NCBI RefSeq assembly: GCF_017744695.1
Contig: NZ_JAGIAS010000001.1
Location: 124,001 to 188,000, forward strand
Direction: 5' to 3'
Origin: Dyadobacter sp.
GTDB taxonomy: Bacteria; Bacteroidota; Bacteroidia; Cytophagales; Spirosomataceae
DNA length: 64,000 nucleotides
The notes beneath the pieces were generated by a model, which made no database searches, was not told the origin of the DNA, and worked only from the letters and a program-made list of their open reading frames with translations. This document shows, in pieces, positions 35,198 to 43,231 of the stretch (within the stretch, counting starts at the first letter, position 1; each line of letters starts with the position of its first letter). Both the position numbers and the translations under genes were made by a program.

Positions 35198-36793
35198 ATG
35201 AAAAAGATCATATATTTTCTGACAGGACTGATTGCCGCTTTTCAGCTGGCCGGATGCGATGAATCCAAACTGGACCTGGAAAGCCAGAGTGCCTACGATT
35301 ACAAAACCTATTTTACCTCTTCCGAAGGACTCAACCAGGCCGTCGTCGCCACTTATGCGACATTACTGCACAACGGCCTCTGGTCGCGGGAGTACTATTT
35401 TATTTTCGATTTGCTCGGATACGAAGCCAAGAAAACGACCAACCTGCAAGGCGACATGGCGCAGATCGCCGACTATTCGTTCGGTACGAGCCAGGCGCAG
35501 ATCGGCCAGCTGTGGAACAGCCTTTACCGGCTGATCCTCCGGTCGAATGTGGTCATCGACCGCGCGGGTGTATGGAATCCGACAGGCGCCGCGGACCAGC
35601 AGGCGGCGAAGCAATACATTGCCGAGGCGCGGTTCCTGCGGTCGTACGCTTACTTCAATATCGTCAATTTGTGGGGTAAGGCCCCGCTGATCACCGCTTA
35701 CGACAGCACGGTGGCCAATAATTACCCGTCCCGCTCTTCGGCGGAGGCGATCTGGGCTGCGATTGAAAACGACCTGAAACTGGCCGCAGCCGATTTGCCT
35801 GTGTCATACGATGCGGCTACCGGCCTCGGAAGGGCAACCAAAGGTGCGGCGGTAGCGTTGCTGGGGAAATCCTATTTGTACCAGAAAAAATGGGCGCAGG
35901 CAGAAACCACGCTGGCACAGCTGACAGCCGCTCCGTTCACCTATTCGCTGGACCCGTCGTACGAGAACCTGTTCAGCTCAACGAACCAGAGCAGCCCGGA
36001 GAACATTTTCCAGATCATGAACGCCAAATGGACCGACTGGGGGATTGGCAACCAGTACTACGTCTTCGGCGGACAGGAAACCTGGGGCGGCAAAGCAACC
36101 CACTCCGACCGTGCCCAGGAATATGGTTTCAAAGACTGGTTCAATGTTTACATCCCGACCACCACTGTTAAATCTTTCCAATACCCCCACCCGACCACCA
36201 GCGCCAACTACATCGATCCACGTGCGAAGTTTACGTTCTATGGCAGCAAGGAAAGCGGCGGCGACACTCAGTATTGCCAGAAATGTGCAGGCGGCGCGAT
36301 CGATTTCCCGTTCAAGGCCGACGACCCTCAGGGATATTACGTTTGGAAAAAATACCAGTATTACAATGAAGTAGCCTCTTACGGAGGTCCGCAAAGCTCC
36401 ATCAACGGGCAGGTGATCCGGTTTGCCGATGTGCTGCTGATGCTCGCGGAAGCGCAAATCCAGCAAGGTAAAACCGGCGCCGATCCGCTGGCGTTGATCA
36501 ACCAGGTGCGCAAACGCTCGGGCGCGGTCGCGTACACCAGCCTGGGCGCGCAGGCCGACGCGATGAAAATCATCATGCGCGAACGCCAGGTAGAACTTTG
36601 CGGCGAACAAAGCCGGTATTTCGACCTGATTCGCTGGGGAATCGCCAAGCAGACGATCAATGCGCAGCGTGCGGCCGAGCCGGGCGACGGGAAACAGCCT
36701 TTCCAGGACAAAAACGTCCTCCTGCCGATCCCCGATGTTGAGAAGAACTACAATCCTAACGTGGCCAAAGACATAGCCAACGGCTGGAATTAA
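35198..36793 (+). CDS. SusD/RagB-family outer-membrane lipoprotein
   Basis: This is a 531-residue lipoprotein from the ATG at 35198; a GTG two codons earlier is less likely. The signal peptide ends at Cys20 (FQLAGC). Family markers are YIAEARFLRSYAYFNIVNLWG (read in part), the TPR-like helices around residues 200-230, LMLAEAQIQQGK and the C-terminal IMRERQVELCGEQSRYFDLIRWG (read in part). It caps the SusC channel encoded 31 bases upstream and binds the ligand. The gene is intact even though its SusC partner is frameshifted. A terminator follows. Confidence 0.94.
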   Translation: MKKIIYFLTGLIAAFQLAGCDESKLDLESQSAYDYKTYFTSSEGLNQAVVATYATLLHNGLWSREYYFIFDLLGYEAKKTTNLQGDMAQIADYSFGTSQAQIGQLWNSLYRLILRSNVVIDRAGVWNPTGAADQQAAKQYIAEARFLRSYAYFNIVNLWGKAPLITAYDSTVANNYPSRSSAEAIWAAIENDLKLAAADLPVSYDAATGLGRATKGAAVALLGKSYLYQKKWAQAETTLAQLTAAPFTYSLDPSYENLFSSTNQSSPENIFQIMNAKWTDWGIGNQYYVFGGQETWGGKATHSDRAQEYGFKDWFNVYIPTTTVKSFQYPHPTTSANYIDPRAKFTFYGSKESGGDTQYCQKCAGGAIDFPFKADDPQGYYVWKKYQYYNEVASYGGPQSSINGQVIRFADVLLMLAEAQIQQGKTGADPLALINQVRKRSGAVAYTSLGAQADAMKIIMRERQVELCGEQSRYFDLIRWGIAKQTINAQRAAEPGDGKQPFQDKNVLLPIPDVEKNYNPNVAKDIANGWN

Positions 36794-36810
36794 GTGGGTA
36801 CAATACCCCG

Positions 36811-36859
36811 AAAAACCACAGTGCAAAGGAGCCCGATTCCCGAAACACTGTGGTTTTTT
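36811..36859. terminator. Bidirectional hairpin terminator after susD
   Basis: Arms AAAAACCACAGTG (36811-36823) and CACTGTGGTTTTT (36846-36858) pair over 13 bases with a 22-base loop and end in a T run on either strand. It separates the SusD gene (plus strand) from the convergent DUF1569 gene (minus strand), so it can end both transcripts. Confidence 0.8.
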
Positions 36860-36884
36860 ATGGCCCACTGATGAGCATCGCTTC

Positions 36885-37391
36885 TTACTGACGTTCGAGC
36901 CCGGAAAGTTGGCGCTCGTCGGGATTTGCCACAGGATCGACAGCGCCGAACTGTCGTAAATGATGGTCCGAATGCTTGTAGGCAAATATCCCGATTTGCT
37001 CCCGCGTCATCTTGCCGAAAAAATCGTGAATAAAATCCGGATTGGAAAAGTGCTCATACGCGGCAATACACCGGATCCAGGTCTTCTTTTGCAGTTCCAG
37101 GTCGCCATCCAACTCTTTGACGATAAAAGGCCGGCTCGTCGGGACGTTCTTCTGAATAGGCCTGTCGTCCTTGACGAAGGTTTTCAGGGCCATCCGGCCG
37201 AAAATCCATCCCATTAATTCCTGTTTGTACTTCGGTTTATGAACGCCCAACACCCACTCGTCCCAGATGGTACAATGCTTTGCCATTTGGTACACATTCA
37301 TTTTGCCCCATTGCGCCGCATTACGTTTGTCGAGTGACTGTATCCTTCTGATCAGTTCGTCCCGCGTGGCAGCATCAAAGATCGTTTTCAT
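36885..37391 (-). CDS. DUF1569 / DinB-like protein
   Basis: This is a 168-residue soluble protein. It begins MKTIFDAATRDELIRRIQSL, followed by AQWGKMNVYQMAKHCTIWDEW, whose His is typical of the first metal ligand of DinB-like four-helix bundles. A later YKHSDHHLRQFG holds the HxxxH-like second site. The length fits DUF1569. The biochemical role is unknown; DinB-fold proteins are often thiol-dependent metalloenzymes. It is divergent from the GATase-AraC regulator, whose product might control it. Confidence 0.85.
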   Translation of the reverse strand: MKTIFDAATRDELIRRIQSLDKRNAAQWGKMNVYQMAKHCTIWDEWVLGVHKPKYKQELMGWIFGRMALKTFVKDDRPIQKNVPTSRPFIVKELDGDLELQKKTWIRCIAAYEHFSNPDFIHDFFGKMTREQIGIFAYKHSDHHLRQFGAVDPVANPDERQLSGLERQ

Positions 37392-37416
37392 AGTTTGTTT
37401 CTGTTTGGTGATAATG

Positions 37417-37424
37417 CAAAACTA
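37417..37424 (-). promoter_or_regulatory. Candidate -7 promoter element of the DUF1569 gene
   Basis: The minus strand reads TAGTTTTG, matching TAnnTTTG, 26 bases before the DUF1569 start. A -33 TTG at the expected spacing is not seen. The same 127-base gap must also hold the promoter of the divergent AraC gene, for which TATTTTG near 37470 is one base short of the consensus. Confidence 0.35.
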
Positions 37425-37518
37425 GCGGGGCTTGAAAAGTCGAGCGGCGTGCAAAAATGACAATCAAAGGTGTATTTTGTGCCATCTTTATGATAGCTTT
37501 GAGTAAACCTGCCAACCC

Positions 37519-38514
37519 ATGCGCACCAGACACATTTCTGTAATCGTATATGAAGATGTGCTTTTGACAGCCCTGTCGAGCACCGTCGCATTGCTGACCG
37601 GCGCAAAGGATGCGGTTGTCAGAAGCGGCAAAACAGCGCCGTTCGAAATCGACCTGGTGGGTTTTGATCTTCGTGATGTGCAATTAAACCTTCCGGTTCA
37701 ATTTCATTGTGCGAAAACATTGGCCGACGACTTTGATACGGATGTGATCGTTGTCCCGCCGATGAACACCGAGGGGGCCGACATGGATCAGCTGCTGCTT
37801 AAATATGGTAGACTGACCCGCTGGCTCGAAGAAAAATACCAGCGCAAGGCGCAGATCATCAGCCTTTGCACAGGTGCTTATTTTGTGGCCGAATGCGGCC
37901 TGCTGAATGGCATGCCCGCTACCTCCCACTGGGGCGCGATCGACGATATGCGGAAAAGATATCCGCTTGTTAACTTCCGCCCCGAGCGCGTGGTTACCCA
38001 GTCGGAGGCCATTATCACCGGCGGCGGCGGCTTTTCGGCATTGAGCGCCATTCTGTATTTCATCGAAAAAACCTGCGGGAAAGAGATCGCCATTACATTG
38101 AGCAAGTACTATGCGCTGGATTACGGCCGTACATCCCAGAGTATTTTCACCATATTCTCCGGCCATCGCGGCCATAATGACCAGGACATTCACCGGGCAC
38201 AAACCTACATTGAAAGCGAGTTCAAAACCGACATTTCAGTGGACCAGATAGCCGGCCATGTAAATATGAGCAAGCGGAACTTCATCCGCCGCTTCAAAAG
38301 CGCCACCACCCTCAACCCCATCGAATACATCCAGCGGATCAAGATAGAAGCCGCCAAAAAATCCCTGGAATCCGGCGAATCCAACATCGCCTATGTCACC
38401 TACAATGTCGGGTACAACGACTTGAAAACATTCAGGACCATCTTCAAGCGGATCACCGGGCTTACGCCTGTTGAGTATAGGAACAGGTACAATACCGAGA
38501 CGCTGCTGCGCTAG
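37519..38514 (+). CDS. GlxA-type transcriptional regulator (DJ-1/PfpI-like domain plus AraC DNA-binding domain)
   Basis: This is a 331-residue regulator. Residues about 5-190 form a class-I glutamine-amidotransferase-like domain with the nucleophile-elbow sequence ISLCTGAYFVAECGLLNG. The later PERVVTQSEAIITGGG is also typical. The AraC domain covers about 230-325 with two helix-turn-helix units (VDQIAGHVNMSKRNFIRRFK, and YVTYNVGYNDLKTFRTIFKR, ending TGLTPVEYRNRY). The effector is unknown. It is divergent from the DUF1569 gene and just upstream of the BlaI gene, which has its own promoter. Confidence 0.92.
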   Translation: MRTRHISVIVYEDVLLTALSSTVALLTGAKDAVVRSGKTAPFEIDLVGFDLRDVQLNLPVQFHCAKTLADDFDTDVIVVPPMNTEGADMDQLLLKYGRLTRWLEEKYQRKAQIISLCTGAYFVAECGLLNGMPATSHWGAIDDMRKRYPLVNFRPERVVTQSEAIITGGGGFSALSAILYFIEKTCGKEIAITLSKYYALDYGRTSQSIFTIFSGHRGHNDQDIHRAQTYIESEFKTDISVDQIAGHVNMSKRNFIRRFKSATTLNPIEYIQRIKIEAAKKSLESGESNIAYVTYNVGYNDLKTFRTIFKRITGLTPVEYRNRYNTETLLR

Positions 38515-38540
38515 GCTTTGTAAATTAATTTACCTTACCA

Positions 38541-38571
38541 TTTGCATCGTACGATTTTAATCGTACCTTTG
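38541..38571 (+). promoter_or_regulatory. Promoter of the blaI-like/M56 operon
   Basis: TTTG at 38541-38544 and TACCTTTG at 38564-38571 match the Bacteroidota -33 and -7 elements, with 19 bases between them. This is the best promoter in the window. Transcription should begin a few bases after 38571, so the BlaI start must be the ATG at 38595 and not the in-frame ATG at 38574. Confidence 0.7.
38549..38566. promoter_or_regulatory. Palindromic operator, probably bound by the BlaI-like repressor
   Basis: GTACGATTTTAATCGTAC is a perfect inverted repeat: eight-base arms with a two-base centre. It lies between the -33 and -7 elements and overlaps the first three bases of the latter, so a bound protein would block RNA polymerase. 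BlaI/MecI/CopY repressors bind such dyads upstream of their own operons. The assignment to this BlaI is inference from position. Confidence 0.65.
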
Positions 38572-38594
38572 GTATGTACTTAATTTTCATAGCC

Positions 38595-38981
38595 ATGAGT
38601 TCCGAAAAAGCTGAACCCACGAAAGCCGAGCTCGATATTCTGACCATCCTTTGGAAGCACGGGCCTTCCACCGTGCGCTTTGTGCACAACGAGTTGAACA
38701 CATTGAAGGAGGTGAACTACACCACAACCCTCAAACAAATGCAATTGATGGCCGAAAAAGGCATGCTCTCCCGCGATGAGAGTAGTATGAAGCACGTTTA
38801 CGAGGCGGTCGAGGAAGAGCAAAAGACAAAAGGCCTCCTACTCGATCGTTTTGTCGACCATTTGTACGGTGGCTCGGCCAGCAACCTGGTGATGCAGTTG
38901 CTGGATAACAAAAAAGCTTCCAAAGCAGAGCTGGATGAAATCCGGGCGGTTTTGGACCAATTGGAAAAAGGGAATTCCTAA
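38595..38981 (+). CDS. BlaI/MecI/CopY-family transcriptional repressor
   Basis: From the ATG at 38595 this is a 128-residue winged-helix repressor. It reads EPTKAELDILTILWKHGPST (DNA-binding domain start), then YTTTLKQMQLMAEKGMLSRDE (recognition helix region) and a C-terminal dimerisation part LLDRFVDHLYGGSASNLVMQLL. In known systems a BlaR1/M56 membrane protease signals or cleaves the repressor. The M56 gene follows after 12 bases, so the two form one operon under the palindromic operator just upstream. Confidence 0.93.
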   Translation: MSSEKAEPTKAELDILTILWKHGPSTVRFVHNELNTLKEVNYTTTLKQMQLMAEKGMLSRDESSMKHVYEAVEEEQKTKGLLLDRFVDHLYGGSASNLVMQLLDNKKASKAELDEIRAVLDQLEKGNS

Positions 38982-38993
38982 ATCAAACCAGCC

Positions 38994-40670
38994 ATGAAAA
39001 ATCTGCTCACTTCCGAAACCGCCTATACCCTGATCCGGCAAACCGGGGTGGCGCTCGGTCATTCACTCTGGATTGGGGCCGTCGCGGCGCTGCTGGCCGC
39101 AGTTGTGGTAGTAGGCACCCGCCGCAGCCGCCCCGAGATCCGCTATAACTTGTTGACGGGATTGCTTTTATTCTTCATAATGGGGACCGTCGTTGCATTC
39201 GTACAATCGGGTTCTCCTGTCCGGGAGAAGGTACTGATCCAGGACGTTTCGGTAGCGCACGCTGCCCGGGAAACGGCAACATCCGTCCAGGCAACACCTT
39301 CCGGGCAAGACGTTGTCAGCATCGCCACCGGCTTCCTTGCCCAAAACATTCAGGCAATCACCTTACTCTGGTTACTCGTGGTGTTAGTCAAAATCACCGG
39401 CCTTGCACTCGGGCTTTATCGCCTGCATCAGCTCAAAACGCGGCAAGTTTACAGCATAGGCAGCTATTGGGAACAGCGTTTGAATGAATTCGCCCAAACT
39501 ATGGGCATCGCGCAGCCCGTGAGGATATTACAGTCCGGCCTGGTGAAAGTCCCGACCGTACTGGGGCATTTCAAGCCCGTGATACTCATCCCGCTGGGCG
39601 TAATTACCGCTATTCCCGCGGATCAGATCGAAATGGTGCTGCTCCATGAATTGGCACATATCCGGCGGCTCGATTTTTTCGTCAATTTCCTGCAACGGCT
39701 TACCGAATTGCTCTTTTTCTTCAACCCCGGCATTCTCTGGATTTCCAGGCTCATTCGTGAAGAGCGTGAAAATTGCTGCGATGATATGGCCCTGCGGTAC
39801 TCGGGCAACCAGACAACCTATATCCGTGCCCTTCTCTCATTCCGGGAATACCAGCTGAATGAAGACGTATATCAATTAGCGTTCTCCGGAAAAGGGGGCC
39901 TCGTACAGCGCGCCAAACGCATTGCCTCATGCACCAACTCGACGTTGGGTGCGGCTGAAAAAACAGTGCTATTGGTAGCAATGCTGGCATTCTTCACATT
40001 TACAGTCCTGCTCGCTCAGTCCGGTGGCCGGCACCCCGGTGGCCGGCAATCCGGTGGCCGGCAAACGAGCCAGCAAAAGGTTAATACGAAACAGGTTCAC
40101 CGCGTCGGCAACGTCCAAAATCCTGCGGCCTCGTCAGCGAACCACGCCAACCCTCAGCCAGACCAAACCGGATCCAAAAATACCGGCAACCCCTTCATTA
40201 ACAAATCCAATGCACAGCAAAACCAGGCTGTCCAAAACCGTACGGGAGCAATAAACCACCCAAATCCGGTTCGACCCGACACGCTACAACCGTTGCAAAA
40301 ACCGATGGCGCCGCTTAACCGGCTGTCCGTTCCGTTAGACGTCGACTCTTCCATGAGCAGGCGGCTGGCGCCCGTGCAATGGCAGCCATATGTGCAAACG
40401 TATCAACCGCAGCCCCTGCAAACCTACCAGCATGAATACGAGCCTAATCCGATCCGGATCAAGCGCCAGGCGATTAACAACACGATCATGGACGCCATCG
40501 AGCGGGAGGGCATCGAAATTTCACGTGACAATATCGATTTCAGGATCACCAACAACGAACTGATCCTCAATGGCGTAAAACAACCCGAATCGGTTCACAA
40601 GAGCGTGCTCGATGCAGTACTCCCCAAACCCGGCGACGTGATCGACTTTACTTACGGGAGCCACCGTTAA
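38994..40670 (+). CDS. M56-family (BlaR1-like) membrane metallopeptidase
   Basis: This 558-residue protein has four hydrophobic segments in the first 340 residues (about 25-40, 54-70, 120-141 and 325-340). The zinc motif is HELAH (218-222), with a further acidic ligand in REERENCCDD. It lacks a penicillin-binding sensor domain; instead residues about 345-470 are a periplasmic low-complexity tail rich in Gly, Arg, Gln, Asn and Pro. A small folded C-terminal part (about 480-558) follows. In the BlaI/M56 systems of Bacteroidota the signal is often unknown. It forms an operon with the repressor gene upstream. Confidence 0.92.
   Translation: MKNLLTSETAYTLIRQTGVALGHSLWIGAVAALLAAVVVVGTRRSRPEIRYNLLTGLLLFFIMGTVVAFVQSGSPVREKVLIQDVSVAHAARETATSVQATPSGQDVVSIATGFLAQNIQAITLLWLLVVLVKITGLALGLYRLHQLKTRQVYSIGSYWEQRLNEFAQTMGIAQPVRILQSGLVKVPTVLGHFKPVILIPLGVITAIPADQIEMVLLHELAHIRRLDFFVNFLQRLTELLFFFNPGILWISRLIREERENCCDDMALRYSGNQTTYIRALLSFREYQLNEDVYQLAFSGKGGLVQRAKRIASCTNSTLGAAEKTVLLVAMLAFFTFTVLLAQSGGRHPGGRQSGGRQTSQQKVNTKQVHRVGNVQNPAASSANHANPQPDQTGSKNTGNPFINKSNAQQNQAVQNRTGAINHPNPVRPDTLQPLQKPMAPLNRLSVPLDVDSSMSRRLAPVQWQPYVQTYQPQPLQTYQHEYEPNPIRIKRQAINNTIMDAIEREGIEISRDNIDFRITNNELILNGVKQPESVHKSVLDAVLPKPGDVIDFTYGSHR
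40021..40065 (+). repeat. Three tandem 15-bp repeats inside the M56 gene
   Basis: The unit CCGGTGGCCGGCA plus two variable bases occurs three times head to tail. It encodes the five-residue repeat (S/P)GGR(H/Q) just after the last membrane helix of the M56 protein. Fifteen bases keep the frame, so copy number could vary without harm. Confidence 0.8.
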
Positions 40671-40712
40671 TCCTGGTTAATACACAGATATTCCAAAACT
40701 TACTTTGAGTAA

Positions 40713-40733
40713 GGCAGGTAAACTATGCCTGCC
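40713..40733 (+). terminator. Short hairpin after the M56 gene
   Basis: Arms GGCAGG (40713-40718) and CCTGCC (40728-40733) flank a nine-base loop. No T run follows on the plus strand, so this may be a weak terminator or a feature of the leader of the next gene. The outer-membrane protein gene starts 27 bases later. Confidence 0.3.
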
Positions 40734-40760
40734 AGTCACAAAAAACAACCTTAACATCAC

Positions 40761-43211
40761 ATGATGAAAGCCATTAACCGGGTGAGAACCACCCTATGGA
40801 TTGCCGTTGCCCTGCTGACGGCACTGGGAAATGCTGTTGCCCAAATCAAAGGAAAAGTGGTTGGCCCCAACAATGCGCCGCTGGAAGGCGCGGCCGTTTC
40901 GGTGCTCCGTGCGACGGATTCGAGTCTGGTGAAAACAGTGCTTACCGTGAAGGACGGTACTTTTTCGATTACAGGCATTAAAAACGGGAGCTACCTCGCG
41001 GCCGTCGCCATGATGGGCTTTAAAAACTTTACCAGAAGCAAGTTTGACATTCCGAACGAAAAGCAGACCATTGAATTGGGAATCATCACATTAAACACCG
41101 CCGATATCAAACTCGACGAGGTGAAAGTGACCGGGCAAAAGAATTTCGTGGAATACCAGATCGACCGGACGGTGCTGAATGTCGATGCCCTGATTTCGAA
41201 TGCGGGTGCCAATGTGCTGGAAGTGCTGGAAAAAGCGCCGGGTGTGATGGTCGACCAGAGCGGCAGCATCAGCCTCAAAGGTCAACCGGGCGTACTCGTG
41301 CTCATCGACAACCGGCCCACCTATCTGTCGCAGGCCGCATTGGCAGCCTACCTGCGGTCGTTACCTGCCAACGCGGTCGAAAAGATCGAGCTGATCACCA
41401 ACCCTCCCGCACGTTACGACGCGGCCGGGAGTGCCGGCATCATCCATATCAGAATGCGTAAAAACAAGGTCCGTGGCCTGAATGGCAGTATTACCCTCAG
41501 CCCTGCAAGGTCGCGGTACTGGCGGCACAACGAAAACGTGAACCTCAACTACCGCAGCAACCGCTTCAATTTTTTCACCAATGCGAGCTTCAACAGCGTC
41601 GACCAGTGGCGCCGGCTCGATATTGAGCGGAGGTACTACGGCGAAAATGATGCATTACGGTCGTCGTTTGACCAAACCACTTTCTTTTATCCCAAAAGCA
41701 GGACCGCAAACCTGAAAACCGGGATGGATTTCTACGCCAGTGAAAAAACCTCCTGGGGCATCGTGTACACGGGTGCATTCACACACTCGCGCGAGGAGAG
41801 GCCCGTGAGCAGCATTGTCAGGAATGCTGCCGGGGCGATCGATTCCCTCATCCAGGCCGACAACAGTGACCGGAACCGTTTCCGGCAGCACGGCGTCAAT
41901 CTCAATTTCAGCCATCAGTACGACAGTACCGGAAAGTTGCTGACCTTCGACCTGGATTACATTCAATACCGCATCCGCGCCCGGCAGACATTCATCAACG
42001 ACTTCTTCGATGGTGAGGACACATTCAAAAGACAGGAAAAAATCACGACCGACCTTCCATCGTCCATTGCCATTTATTCAGCCAAGACCGACTATGAACA
42101 TCCGCTGCAAAAAGGTAAGCTCGGGGCGGGTTTCAAAAGCAGCCTCGTCCGCACCGACAATGCGGCCAACTACTTTCTGCATCAGGGAGAAACGGTTTCG
42201 GTGGATTACGACAAAACCAACCGTTTTCGTTACACCGAAAACATCAACGCCGCATATCTGAATTTCAACCGGGATTTCAAAAAGCTTTCGCTTCAAACCG
42301 GCCTGCGTGCGGAAAATACCAACGGCTACGGGCACCAATTGGGCAATGCTGTCAAACCGGACTCGTCGTTTGCACTGCATTACACCAGCATTTTCCCTAC
42401 ACTTTACGTCAGCTATAAGCTCGACACCAACCAAACACACCTGAATTTCTCCTATGGCCGCAGGATCGGCCGGCCGTACTACCAGGATCTGAACCCTTTC
42501 GTTTTTCTGCTGGACAAATTCTCCTACTTCGCCGGCAATCCTTATCTGAAACCGGAGTTCGGCAACAAGTTCCAGCTTTCGCTCAACTATAAGAGCCGGT
42601 TCAATTTGTCGCTCCTCTACAATTACACCCGGAATATGCAGGGCGAGGTGATCGAGCAAGCCGGGAATGTGTTCATCAGCCGGACAGGCAATATCAGCAG
42701 GCTTATCTGGGGCGGCATCACATTGACCGCCCGCCTCAAAGCAGGCAACTGGTGGACCTGCAATTTTTACGCCGAACTCATCCGCAACAACTTCCGCGGT
42801 ATGCCTGGCGACCCGGACCACACGACCGGCTCGACCTACGGCTACATCAGCCCGAACAACCAGTTTTTGTTCAAAAACGGGTGGAGCGCCGAACTAAGCG
42901 GATTTTATATCACCCGCAGCCAGAGCGCGCAATTCGATAAGGACGATTTGTTTCTGGTCAACGCGGCTGTGCAGAAAAAGGTGATGAAAGACAAAGGCAT
43001 TGTCAAGCTCTCGCTCCGCGACGTTTTTAGTTCGCTTGAACCCAATGGCCGCATTCTCAATATTCCCAATGCCCGGGCCAACTATTACAACGATGCCGAC
43101 ACGCGGGTGCTGACAGCATCATTCACGTACAATTTCTCCAAAGGCGCCTCCGGCAAGCGGAAGCGGAACGTCGGCGGCTCAGGTAGTGAAGAGCAGCGGG
43201 TTAAGAACTAA
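40761..43211 (+). CDS. TonB-receptor-like outer-membrane beta-barrel protein
   Basis: This 816-residue protein has a signal peptide (1-28, ending GNAVAQ). A carboxypeptidase-regulatory-like domain lies at about 29-105 (IKGKVVGPNNAPLEGAAVSV). A plug-like region reads VLEVLEKAPGVMVDQSGSISLKGQ (read in part) and AVEKIELITNPPARYDAAGSAGIIHI (read in part), and a long barrel ends SFTYNFSKGASGK. It belongs to the Bacteroidota group with a degenerate TonB receptor plan (outer-membrane beta-barrel family 3 style). The C-terminus has a basic tail (RKRNVGGSGSEEQRVKN) after the last strand, unlike SusC. It lies 90 bases after the M56 gene on the same strand, so the BlaI system may also influence it. The substrate is unknown. 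Confidence 0.88.
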   Translation: MMKAINRVRTTLWIAVALLTALGNAVAQIKGKVVGPNNAPLEGAAVSVLRATDSSLVKTVLTVKDGTFSITGIKNGSYLAAVAMMGFKNFTRSKFDIPNEKQTIELGIITLNTADIKLDEVKVTGQKNFVEYQIDRTVLNVDALISNAGANVLEVLEKAPGVMVDQSGSISLKGQPGVLVLIDNRPTYLSQAALAAYLRSLPANAVEKIELITNPPARYDAAGSAGIIHIRMRKNKVRGLNGSITLSPARSRYWRHNENVNLNYRSNRFNFFTNASFNSVDQWRRLDIERRYYGENDALRSSFDQTTFFYPKSRTANLKTGMDFYASEKTSWGIVYTGAFTHSREERPVSSIVRNAAGAIDSLIQADNSDRNRFRQHGVNLNFSHQYDSTGKLLTFDLDYIQYRIRARQTFINDFFDGEDTFKRQEKITTDLPSSIAIYSAKTDYEHPLQKGKLGAGFKSSLVRTDNAANYFLHQGETVSVDYDKTNRFRYTENINAAYLNFNRDFKKLSLQTGLRAENTNGYGHQLGNAVKPDSSFALHYTSIFPTLYVSYKLDTNQTHLNFSYGRRIGRPYYQDLNPFVFLLDKFSYFAGNPYLKPEFGNKFQLSLNYKSRFNLSLLYNYTRNMQGEVIEQAGNVFISRTGNISRLIWGGITLTARLKAGNWWTCNFYAELIRNNFRGMPGDPDHTTGSTYGYISPNNQFLFKNGWSAELSGFYITRSQSAQFDKDDLFLVNAAVQKKVMKDKGIVKLSLRDVFSSLEPNGRILNIPNARANYYNDADTRVLTASFTYNFSKGASGKRKRNVGGSGSEEQRVKN

Positions 43212-43231
43212 ATATCTTCTATTTTTACGTC

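Noticed and set aside
40021-40065. CRISPR-like or mobile-element repeat
   Set aside because: The units are 15 bases, directly adjacent with no spacers, and lie in frame inside a coding region.
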